DNA of 9,384 nucleotides, taken from a bacterium. Lineage in GTDB: Bacteria; UBP7; UBA6624. The translations under genes and the position numbers were made by a program. Positions 1-4,762 of the stretch are shown one piece after another. The stretch's first letter is position 1, and each line of letters starts with the position of its first letter. The stretch is from contig JACNFQ010000031.1 of assembly GCA_014384545.1 (NCBI GenBank), forward strand, positions 1-9,384, given 5' to 3'. The notes below the pieces were generated by a model. That model saw nothing but the letters and a program-made list of their open reading frames with translations, searched no databases and was not told where the DNA came from.

Positions 1-1
1 T

Positions 2-112
2 TCAGAGGAAGAAGAGATACTGTTGCTCACAGGGAGCAAGTATAAAGTAATCTCCGTTGGGGAAAAGGCCAGTAGAGGTGTTACAATACACTTGGAGGAG
101 GTGACCGACTAA
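2..112 (+). CDS. C-terminal end of ADP-ribosyltransferase-like protein (5' partial)
   Basis: Only the last 36 codons before TAA (110-112) are in the window; the gene continues to the left. The visible end has an SEEEEILL motif followed by GSKYKVISV and, after a short loop, GVTIHLEEV. This matches the closing strands of ARTT-type ADP-ribosyltransferases (C3 exoenzyme, VIP2 and the ART domains of phage MuF-like head proteins). In that family an E/Q-x-E motif followed by [IV]LL carries the catalytic glutamate, and an R/K-rich G-T/S-K-[YF] strand follows. Such enzymes transfer ADP-ribose from NAD+ to a target protein. The following small gene overlaps the stop as TAATG, as in tightly packed phage operons. 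The codons are purine-rich, unlike most of the window. Family assignment rests on a short segment, so it is moderate; the N-terminal part and the target cannot be judged. Confidence 0.58.
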   Translation, partial: SEEEEILLLTGSKYKVISVGEKASRGVTIHLEEVTD

Positions 113-452
113 TGGCGAAAGACAGACCTAGCAGATTCATAGGGGATGGGGCTAGAGGTATAAGCCTAGAGTTAGAACGGGAGTTTGAGGAGTTCCGTAG
201 AAAGAAGAGGGAGGAAGAGGCAAAGAAGAAGGCTAAGGAAGAGGCAAAGAAACGCGGATAGTCGGTACCTATACCCCGGTTGCCAAATTGGGATTCCCAC
301 TCTTCCAATAAGCACTTACTACCTTCCCACATCTCCGGTGGAATGAAATCCGGGGGGGCACACTCTGGTATCCCCTGTGGGGGGGAAGGGCGTGCCCCTA
401 ATACCCCCTGCAAAAAGATAATAACGAGGAAAGAGAGTGTGCGTTTGAACAT
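81..452 (-). CDS. Possible small exported protein, maybe a truncated gene fused to phage DNA (123 aa)
   Basis: I do not recognise this protein. In its favour: residues 1-19 (MFKRTLSFLVIIFLQGVLG) form a convincing signal peptide with a basic start, a hydrophobic core and a small-residue cleavage site. A TAGGAT box sits exactly 6 nt before the ATG, like other first genes in this window. Residues 20-66 look like ordinary protein, with two Cys and a segment WESQFGNRGIGTDYP. Against it: from residue 67 on, the reading (RFFASSLAFFFASSSLFFL) is what the antisense of the Lys/Glu-rich gene at 112-261 must give, so that half is probably a shadow. The simplest view is that a host gene for a secreted protein was cut near position 260 by the phage-like DNA and now reads into it. 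It could also be spurious. Confidence 0.33.
   Translation of the reverse strand: MFKRTLSFLVIIFLQGVLGARPSPPQGIPECAPPDFIPPEMWEGSKCLLEEWESQFGNRGIGTDYPRFFASSLAFFFASSSLFFLRNSSNSRSNSRLIPLAPSPMNLLGLSFAISRSPPPSVL
112..261 (+). CDS. Small basic/acidic helical protein, phage-like (49 aa)
   Basis: The ATG overlaps the stop of the preceding gene (TAATG), and a strong Shine-Dalgarno, GGAGGAGGTGA, lies at 94-104, so this start is well supported and translation is probably coupled. The product begins MAKDRPSRFIGDGARGISLE. From about residue 20 to 48 it is almost wholly Glu, Lys, Arg and Ala (EFEEFRRKKREEEAKKKAKE), which predicts one long charged helix or coiled coil. There is no signal peptide, membrane segment or recognised domain. 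Small proteins like this are common behind phage head or moron genes, but I do not recognise the family and assign no function. Like the gene before it, it is A/G-rich on this strand, and this bias stops at its end. It lies antisense to the second half of the ORF at 452-81; of the two, this reading is better supported here. Confidence 0.6.
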   Translation: MAKDRPSRFIGDGARGISLELEREFEEFRRKKREEEAKKKAKEEAKKRG

Positions 453-458
453 GCGGGA

Positions 459-464
459 ATCCTA
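459..464 (-). promoter_or_regulatory. Putative -10 box TAGGAT for the ORF starting at 452
   Basis: On the minus strand TAGGAT is followed by 6 nt (TCCCGC) and then the ATG. Transcription would start at or next to the start codon, giving a leaderless mRNA. No -35 match was found. It fits the pattern seen before the transporter, UshA-like, VOC and aconitase genes. Confidence 0.35.
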
Positions 465-566
465 GCCCAACTCCCGAATCTGCTCAACGCCGAGCCTTTG
501 GGTGAGGGTGAACGATATCTGGATGTGAGAGGAGACAGAGGGGGGGAATGGGGGCAACAGAAGTGA

Positions 567-572
567 TAGGGT
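567..572 (+). promoter_or_regulatory. Putative -10 box TAGGGT for the transporter gene
   Basis: TAGGGT is followed by AAGGGT and then the ATG at 579, a 6-nt gap, which suggests a leaderless transcript. The box departs from TATAAT at the middle positions, and no convincing -35 lies 16-18 nt upstream. The AAGGGT could alternatively act as a weak, very close ribosome binding site. Confidence 0.35.
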
Positions 573-578
573 AAGGGT

Positions 579-1949
579 ATGGTGGCTCGCCCTACCCTCC
601 ACCCTTGGCACGCGGTGCTTTACTGTGCAGGACATTTTGGGTTTACCCTGCTGGCATTTGGTATTTCGGGTTGGATGGTTCCCTACTACACACCCGATGC
701 TGGTGATACCAGCACGTGGCTAATCCCAAGTGCCCTTACCCTTGCCCTACTCTTGCCCCGTTTGACGGATGCCCTCAACGATCCCCTAATCGCCATTTGG
801 AGCGACCGAACCCGCACGCGATGGGGAAGGAGACACCCCTTCATGGCGGTCGCCATCCTCCCCATGGTGGTCGCCTTCGTCTTGTTGTGGCAACCACCCG
901 ATGGGGGTGCCACACAAGGAAACCTAGTTTGGTGGATTGGGATCCAGATTGCGTTTTATCTGGCATTTACTGCTTATGTGGCGCCTTATCTGTCTCTACT
1001 ACCTGAACTGACCCCACCAGGTCCTGCCCGAACGAAGTTGGCTTCGGCACAAGGATTGGCGAATCTGCTTGGGTTGTTGGTCGGTCCATTCCTGATTGGG
1101 CAGATGCTCCACCTAGGGTTGCCGTCTGCCATCAAGGGGCTGGCGTTGGTGGCGTTACCGTTTTTGGTGGCGCCATTATTCGTATCGGTGAAGGCGTCTT
1201 TGCGTTCCATTCCGTTAGGGCGACCCTTCCAAGGGTCACCAGATGCGGGGGCTTCCACGCCCACGCCTAACGGAAGAGAAGATAGGCCAGGGCTAAGGGC
1301 ATCTCTAGCCCAAACACTGAAGAATCAGGCATTCCGCATCTACATTGGGAGTAAGTTCCTTTTCCTTACCGGCATGCTCGCTCTCGTCTCTGCCCTCGTC
1401 TTCCTTGCACAGGGACCTCTGGGGAAAGATAGTGCGTTTGCTACTACCCTTCAGGGTGCCGCCCTTATTGCTGCAACCCTCTCTATCCCCCTATATGCCA
1501 AACTCCAGCTATCTTGGGGGGGGAAACGCGCCTATATCCTCTCTTTGGTCCTGTTTTCACTACCCGCCGCCGCCATCACCCTCGTCTCTACCCCTGCCCT
1601 CGCCCTCACCTTTACAGCGGCGGCGGGGCTGGGCGTTGGGGGGCTGTTCTGTGTGCCGTATGCCCTGCTAGCCGATATCGTAGAGGCTGACCGCGTGAAG
1701 GCAGGGCAGGGGCGCGAGTGCCTTTACTACGGCGTCCAAGGGCTCCTATTGAAGGGCTGTTATGGTGTTGCTCCTCTTCTTGTGGTAGCGGTTCAACGGT
1801 GGTTCCCTAAGCAAGGTCTAGGGATGATCGGTCCAGCTTTGGGTGTGATGGGGTTGATTGCTGCTTGGATATTCTTACGGTATCCTGAAGAAGAAATCAA
1901 AAGAACTATCACCCACTCCATCCCCTCAATAGGCGTAGATATCCGATGA
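579..1949 (+). CDS. GPH-family (MelB-like) sugar:cation symporter, MFS superfamily
   Basis: This 456-residue inner-membrane protein has about twelve hydrophobic segments. The family signature is at residues 64-88: DALNDPLIAIWSDRT, then RTRWGRRHPF. This is the D-P-x(3-5)-SDRTRTRxGRRRP loop of the glycoside-pentoside-hexuronide:cation symporters (MelB, XylP and relatives), which bring sugars or glycosides in with Na+ or H+. The N-terminal half has a Tyr-rich first helix region (GWMVPYYTP). The central cytoplasmic loop is about residues 204-250. The second half holds LGVGGLFCVPYALLADIVEAD, the usual GPH helix-10 region with an acidic D-x-x-D/E. Length is normal for the family. The substrate cannot be deduced, as no glycosidase or sugar-pathway gene is nearby. 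The gene converges on rnc with 28 nt between the stops and no visible terminator. A G8 run is at 1516-1523, and a nested inverted repeat falls in the central loop. Confidence 0.85.
   Translation: MVARPTLHPWHAVLYCAGHFGFTLLAFGISGWMVPYYTPDAGDTSTWLIPSALTLALLLPRLTDALNDPLIAIWSDRTRTRWGRRHPFMAVAILPMVVAFVLLWQPPDGGATQGNLVWWIGIQIAFYLAFTAYVAPYLSLLPELTPPGPARTKLASAQGLANLLGLLVGPFLIGQMLHLGLPSAIKGLALVALPFLVAPLFVSVKASLRSIPLGRPFQGSPDAGASTPTPNGREDRPGLRASLAQTLKNQAFRIYIGSKFLFLTGMLALVSALVFLAQGPLGKDSAFATTLQGAALIAATLSIPLYAKLQLSWGGKRAYILSLVLFSLPAAAITLVSTPALALTFTAAAGLGVGGLFCVPYALLADIVEADRVKAGQGRECLYYGVQGLLLKGCYGVAPLLVVAVQRWFPKQGLGMIGPALGVMGLIAAWIFLRYPEEEIKRTITHSIPSIGVDIR
1210..1275. repeat. Nested inverted repeat inside the transporter gene
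   Basis: A perfect 10-bp inverted repeat, TTCCGTTAGG (1210-1219) and CCTAACGGAA (1266-1275), encloses 46 nt. That interval contains a second perfect hairpin, GACCCTT-CC-AAGGGTC (1222-1237). The unit is 66 nt, a whole number of codons. It encodes about residues 211-233 of the non-conserved cytoplasmic loop (SIPLGRPFQGSPDAGASTP), so it does not disturb the frame. Confidence 0.6.
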
Positions 1950-1977
1950 CGTAGAGGGTGTAAGGATTGCCTATGGA

Positions 1978-3165
1978 CTAGTTGCCAAAGGTGGTCCAAC
2001 CGCTATCGGTGGGTTTCTTCTCTTTGGGCTTAGCGGCTTCGCTCTTCTTAGCGTCAGGTGAAGAAGCGCCTTTCTCTTTCTTCTTGTCTCTTGGCTTGGG
2101 TGAATCGCTCTTCTTGGAGTCAGATGAAGAAGAGGATTTTTCCTCATTCTCTCTGTTCCTTCCCTGTTGAGCGTTCCTTATTTTCTGGGCAGTCGCTTTC
2201 TTTCTCTCTGCCAAGAATCTCGCTCGCCTCTCCTCCATCGTCTCTTCCTTTTTGACCTCTGTGGGCTTCTCTTTTTCCTTCGCCTCTTTGCCGACCACAA
2301 TCGCCTTTTTCTTACTTGCCACGGGGTTCTTCTTAATCTCCACAGGCTTCTTCTTGACCACTACAGGCTTTTTCTTGACCACCACAGGCTTTTTTGCCTC
2401 AATGCGGCGTGTAGTGGGCTGCCCCTTCGTTCTGACCACCCGCTTACGCCCTCCCCCAGGAAGTTTCCCCAAACTCCGAAAAACTTCGTTGAGTCTGGGA
2501 AAAAGATGCTCCAAAGCTGTATCTTCGGCTCCCTTCTTGGAGAGCCCCGTTCCCTGTGCAACCTTCTTCCCCAATAGAAGAATATGAGCACGGAACTTAG
2601 CACTCCCCTTTACGCGCTCGAATCGATACCTAGGGTCGCGCCCAAGCTCTCTTGCTGCAATCTCCTGCAACATCGATTTCAAGGGCTTAAAACTACGCCG
2701 CACGACCATATCAATGACATGCTCAGAAAAAAGCTCCTCAATCACATTACATACCGCATCAATCCCCTTGTACAAGAAAAGTGAGCCTAGGAAAGCCTCA
2801 AAAACATCCGGCAAGAAAGATTTTAGGCGCGAAGGCGTAGCCCCCCTTGCAACCTTATGAAAGCCCAAAGCTTCGGCATGCGTTGCTAGAGTACGCCCCG
2901 AAACGACATTCCCCTTTACACTTGATAGAACACCCTCGTCTTCAGATGGGAACTCGCGGTGGAGCAGTTTGGTGATAGCGAACTGAAGACAACTATCACC
3001 CAAGAACTCCAGTCTTTCGCTATGTTTGATCTCTTCCGGTGTCGGAATAGGATTCCTCTGGAACCCTCGAACGGCGGAACAGAATGAGTTTTTGTAACCA
3101 GAGGGTAGTCCGAAACGGCGACGAAGGGATTCGAACAACCCTTCTAGCGAAGGGCTAGTAACCAA
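1978..3165 (-). CDS. rnc: Ribonuclease III with long lysine-rich C-terminal tail
   Basis: This cytoplasmic endonuclease cuts double-stranded RNA in rRNA maturation and mRNA decay. The catalytic domain is at about residues 8-150. The signature ERLEFLGDS (50-58) supplies Glu50, Glu53 and Asp57, and LPDVFEAFLG supplies Asp120 and Glu123; these match the E. coli metal ligands in identity and spacing, so the enzyme should be active. A dsRNA-binding domain covers about 159-228 (LQEIAAREL, then GTGLSKKGAEDTALEHL). The remaining roughly 165 residues are extra: E. coli RNase III has 226 residues. The tail is low-complexity and basic, with KKPVVVK heptads (258-285) and a 22-residue duplication near the end. 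The start is a TTG at 3165-3163, two codons after the acpP stop and in the same frame. It has no Shine-Dalgarno, so translational coupling to acpP is likely. The next in-frame start would cut into the domain. Confidence 0.9.
   Translation of the reverse strand: MVTSPSLEGLFESLRRRFGLPSGYKNSFCSAVRGFQRNPIPTPEEIKHSERLEFLGDSCLQFAITKLLHREFPSEDEGVLSSVKGNVVSGRTLATHAEALGFHKVARGATPSRLKSFLPDVFEAFLGSLFLYKGIDAVCNVIEELFSEHVIDMVVRRSFKPLKSMLQEIAARELGRDPRYRFERVKGSAKFRAHILLLGKKVAQGTGLSKKGAEDTALEHLFPRLNEVFRSLGKLPGGGRKRVVRTKGQPTTRRIEAKKPVVVKKKPVVVKKKPVEIKKNPVASKKKAIVVGKEAKEKEKPTEVKKEETMEERRARFLAERKKATAQKIRNAQQGRNRENEEKSSSSSDSKKSDSPKPRDKKKEKGASSPDAKKSEAAKPKEKKPTDSGWTTFGN
2014..2127 (-). repeat. 22-codon tandem duplication in the RNase III tail
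   Basis: Residues about 347-384 contain two related units: SSDSKKSDSPKPRDKK and SSPDAKKSEAAKPKEKK. The KKS, KP and KK elements are each displaced by 22 residues (66 nt). The DNA copies are recognisably similar but diverged, so the duplication is not recent. Confidence 0.6.
2311..2394 (-). repeat. Heptapeptide repeats (KKPVVVK) in the RNase III tail
   Basis: Residues 258-285 are four units of seven residues: KKPVVVK, KKPVVVK, KKPVEIK and KNPVASK, followed by a decayed unit KKAIVVGK. The prolines fall at 260, 267, 274 and 281. The 21-nt DNA units are most alike in the first two copies, suggesting growth by slippage. Lys/Pro/Ala-type repeats like this occur in basic nucleic-acid-binding tails such as those of histone H1-like proteins. 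Confidence 0.75.
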
Positions 3166-3168
3166 ACG

Positions 3169-3420
3169 CTAAGCTGACTTTTTCAGAATCACAGTAACGA
3201 GGTCGCCTACTGTAGCAGACATCAGCTCGTCCTGTTCAGAATCGTCAAATGCGAAATCAAAGTTCTCTTCAATCGCCATTGTTAATTCAAACATCTCAAG
3301 AGACCCCATCTGGAGGTCTTCCTCTAGCCGTGTCTTCTCTGTAATCTCTTCAACATCAACACCAGGGCTATGCTCCTGGATAAGTTGAGCCAGTTGAATT
3401 TTGATCTCTTCTCTCTTCAT
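3169..3420 (-). CDS. acpP: Acyl carrier protein, variant attachment motif
   Basis: This 83-residue acidic protein has the ACP four-helix pattern and carries growing fatty acyl chains on a 4'-phosphopantetheine attached to serine. The attachment site is EDLQMGSLEMFEL, with Ser40 as the modified residue; conserved flanking features (helix II MFELTMAIEENFDFAF and the acidic surface) are present. The canonical motif is DSL; here the Asp before the serine is Gly39. That Asp is important for recognition by holo-ACP synthase in well-studied ACPs, so this may be a diverged housekeeping ACP or a specialised one. The ATG overlaps the rpmF stop (ATGA), and AGGAGA lies 6 nt upstream (3427-3432), a good Shine-Dalgarno. 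The stop TAG at 3171-3169 is in frame with rnc. No fab genes are adjacent, although acpP normally sits among them. Confidence 0.87.
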   Translation of the reverse strand: MKREEIKIQLAQLIQEHSPGVDVEEITEKTRLEEDLQMGSLEMFELTMAIEENFDFAFDDSEQDELMSATVGDLVTVILKKSA

Positions 3421-3614
3421 GTAGTTTCTCCTGTTGAATCGGTGGCACGAACCCGCCCATATGAGCCACAGTGGGGGCAGATGCGGTGGGATCTTCGTGG
3501 CTGCCTACACTCGGGGCAGGGGGTAAGCGTAACAGCCCCCCCTCCTCGACTTAGCCACTGGGCTTTTCGCCGACGTGTTCGACAACGACTCTGTTTCTTC
3601 TTTGGGACACCCAT
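3417..3614 (-). CDS. rpmF: 50S ribosomal protein L32
   Basis: This is a small component of the large ribosomal subunit. The N-terminus MGVPKKKQSRCRTRRRKAQW matches the conserved M-A-V-P-K-[RK]-K-x-S-[KR] start and the basic first half of L32. A zinc ribbon follows: Cys33-x2-Cys36 (CPEC) and Cys46-x2-Cys49 (CPHC) with HRICPHCGSYG, so this is the zinc-binding form. The 65 residues are slightly longer than usual (55-60), owing to a short tail RVRATDSTGETT. The ATG at 3614-3612 has AGGA about 10 nt upstream and a TAGAAT box about 26 nt upstream, so this gene is leadered. It may also be read from the tRNA-Trp promoter 43 nt upstream. It is first in rpmF-acpP-rnc. A C7 run at 3536-3542 encodes part of the Gly-rich stretch SRGGGAV. 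Confidence 0.92.
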   Translation of the reverse strand: MGVPKKKQSRCRTRRRKAQWLSRGGGAVTLTPCPECRQPRRSHRICPHCGSYGRVRATDSTGETT

Positions 3615-3656
3615 AAATAATACGTCCTATCTGCTATTCTAACCTAAAAACTAGAG

Positions 3657-3730
3657 CAGGGGCGGCCGGGCTCGAACCGACGACCTTCGGTTTTGGAGAC
3701 CGACGCTCTACCAAACTGAGCTACACCCCT
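3657..3730 (-). tRNA. trnW: tRNA-Trp (anticodon CCA)
   Basis: The minus strand folds into a full cloverleaf. The acceptor arm is AGGGGTG paired with CGCCCCT, with one U-G pair. The D arm is GCTC/GAGC. The anticodon arm is TCGGT-CTCCAAA-ACCGA, giving anticodon CCA at loop positions 34-36. The T arm is GTCGG-TTCGAGC-CCGGC. The discriminator base is G, as in bacterial tRNA-Trp. The 3' CCA is not encoded (the next bases are CTC), so it must be added by CCA nucleotidyltransferase. It lies 42 nt upstream of rpmF on the same strand, possibly in one transcript. Confidence 0.96.
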
Positions 3731-3742
3731 TACCAAAAGGGC

Positions 3743-3771
3743 ATTCTACCAACATCCAACTTGTTGGTCCC
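3743..3771 (-). promoter_or_regulatory. Putative tRNA-Trp promoter with a 7-bp inverted repeat
   Basis: On the minus strand TAGAAT (3748-3743) lies 12 nt before the mature tRNA end and is a good -10 box. GGGACC, 17 nt further upstream, is a weak -35 match. The spacer contains a perfect inverted repeat ACCAACA-(7 nt)-TGTTGGT (3748-3768 on the + strand). It has no T-run, so it is a poor terminator for the gene ending at 3771; it could be an operator or a chance hairpin. Confidence 0.45.
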
Positions 3772-4577
3772 TAGGGAATCTCAACAGCCCCCGTATGGAC
3801 ATCACGCATCGATGGAAGATCCTCGTTGAGCAAGATTCCTAGGAGGTTCTTACCCTCTGCGTAATGGAGGGTGCCACCCCACCCACGCACACCAATCCCC
3901 CAAGTATCTCCCCCCATCAACACGCCCCTTGAAAGGCGAAAGGGTCCAAAACCAACGCGACAACCTCGCCCCACTGCAGACCAAGAACAGGCACCACCAC
4001 CGCCACTTGCCCTTATCCCAAGAGGGTGCGACTTACCCCATGCTCCTCTTAAACCTCCCCACCTTAACCCCATAACCGTCTCTAATTGGGTCGTTCTAAC
4101 CTGATTCGCAACCTCCCGATTCCTTGTCCACTTCGTGTTGATAGAAGATCCTCCCCATCTCAATCCAAAGAGATCCAGTGCCCAAACCACCCCATCCAAC
4201 CTCCCTTCTAGACGGTCATGAACAGGGAAATTAGGATCGTTTCCATCCAACGAGGGATGTCCATACTCTCCCTCTACTGTAAAGACCCACCCTACCCTCA
4301 GCCCAAATAGATTCTGGACATAGACGACGGGGTCTGCATCAAGTTGATCCACCTCGTTTGCACCCGGCATATGGCGAAGGCTATGTCCGTAAAGAAGGCT
4401 CCCCGAAGGGACATCCAAGATTGCTAATGGGTTGCTAAATGCACCACCCAAACCCAACCCCGACCCCGCTGCCATCTCATCGGCAACGGTGCGCCACAGT
4501 TCGGGCTGTGGAAAAGGGGAATGCTCCGCCCCCACCGTCAGGACGACCAGCCCCCAAAGTAGAACGAACCCTTTCAA
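3771..4577 (-). CDS. Exported protein, possibly a small outer-membrane beta-barrel
   Basis: This 268-residue protein starts with a signal peptide, MKGFVLLWGLVVLTVGA, probably cleaved before Glu18. I do not recognise it firmly. Near the N-terminus, AAGSGLGLGGAFSNPLAIL resembles the G-x-R-x-x-x-[LM]-G-G-A-F start of PorV/FadL-like barrels. The rest alternates aromatic and Gly residues in short strands (FGLRVGWVFTVEGEYG, ALDLFGLRWGG, MGLRWGGLRGAWG), as barrel proteins do. Two Cys (GACSW and GRGCRVG) sit close together and could form a disulfide. The start is TTG, overlapping the pspC stop as TTGA, so translation is probably coupled; this is an unusual start for a secreted protein and may keep its level low. 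It is the last gene of the UshA-like/PspC operon. The barrel assignment is inference from pattern only. Confidence 0.62.
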   Translation of the reverse strand: MKGFVLLWGLVVLTVGAEHSPFPQPELWRTVADEMAAGSGLGLGGAFSNPLAILDVPSGSLLYGHSLRHMPGANEVDQLDADPVVYVQNLFGLRVGWVFTVEGEYGHPSLDGNDPNFPVHDRLEGRLDGVVWALDLFGLRWGGSSINTKWTRNREVANQVRTTQLETVMGLRWGGLRGAWGKSHPLGIRASGGGGACSWSAVGRGCRVGFGPFRLSRGVLMGGDTWGIGVRGWGGTLHYAEGKNLLGILLNEDLPSMRDVHTGAVEIP

Positions 4578-4762
4578 GCTTTAGGTATCACCATCCCCGA
4601 AATCAAGTACGCAATCAACAGAGGAATCCCGTAAGGGACTGCCAATCCAATAAAGAGAATCCGAACCACAACCGGATCTATTCCAAAATAATGACCCAAC
4701 CCCGAACAAATTCCCAAACAAACACTGTCTTTTCTACCCCGAGTGAGTTTTTTCATAGGCAT
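4574..4762 (-). CDS. PspC-domain membrane protein
   Basis: This 62-residue protein is a stand-alone PspC domain. KKLTRGRKDSVCLGICSGLG, then HYFGIDPVVVRILFIGLAV, follows the family pattern (K-L-x-R-s-x-x-d-x-x-[LI]-x-G-[VI]-[CS]-G-G-[LI]-A-x-Y-F-x-[ILV]-D-x-x-[LV]-[VI]-R-[LI]-[LI]-[FWY]), ending in a transmembrane hairpin region (LLIAYLISGMVIP). PspC proteins act in envelope-stress responses (phage shock system) or as small membrane regulators. No pspA or pspB is nearby, so its role is unknown. In-frame ATGs lie at 4774, 4762 and 4756. AAGGAGG directly touches the 4774 ATG, too close to serve it, but is 12 nt from 4762, so 4762 is preferred. It overlaps the end of the UshA-like gene, and its own stop overlaps the next start. 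Confidence 0.85.
   Translation of the reverse strand: MPMKKLTRGRKDSVCLGICSGLGHYFGIDPVVVRILFIGLAVPYGIPLLIAYLISGMVIPKA

Larger units (their letters stand above)
262..578. other. 317-nt stretch between phage-like DNA and the transporter gene
   Basis: No conserved gene was identified here. It holds the first two thirds of the uncertain minus-strand ORF (start at 452) and its presumed promoter. It also holds an 8-bp inverted repeat (GGATTCCC 291-298, GGGAATCC 455-462), three G7 runs (351-357 approximately, 379-385, 540-546) and the presumed promoter of the transporter. On the + strand, 402-566 is open and reads plausibly (AFEHAGILAQLPNLLNAEPL) but lacks an ATG and a ribosome binding site. If the minus ORF is real, 453-578 is a 126-nt divergent intergenic region. 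Confidence 0.5.

Noticed and set aside
280-465. 61-codon + strand ORF in the 262-578 region
   Set aside because: Pro/Gly/Ser-rich text with no start signal and no recognisable pattern; it lies antisense to the better-supported ORF starting at 452.
402-566. Open + frame reading AFEHAGILAQLPNLLNAEPL before the transporter
   Set aside because: It reads like protein but has no ATG, no ribosome binding site, and a stop immediately upstream. A frameshifted relic is possible but not shown.
2167-2577. Phe/Leu-rich + strand ORFs opposite the RNase III tail
   Set aside because: They are the expected antisense of a Lys/Glu-rich coding stretch; the sense strand has clear RNase III homology in frame.
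3169-3171. TAG as a recoded amber codon in this organism
   Set aside because: TAG also ends the small phage-like gene, rnc, trmB, the UshA-like and the barrel-like genes at natural ends, so it is an ordinary frequent stop.
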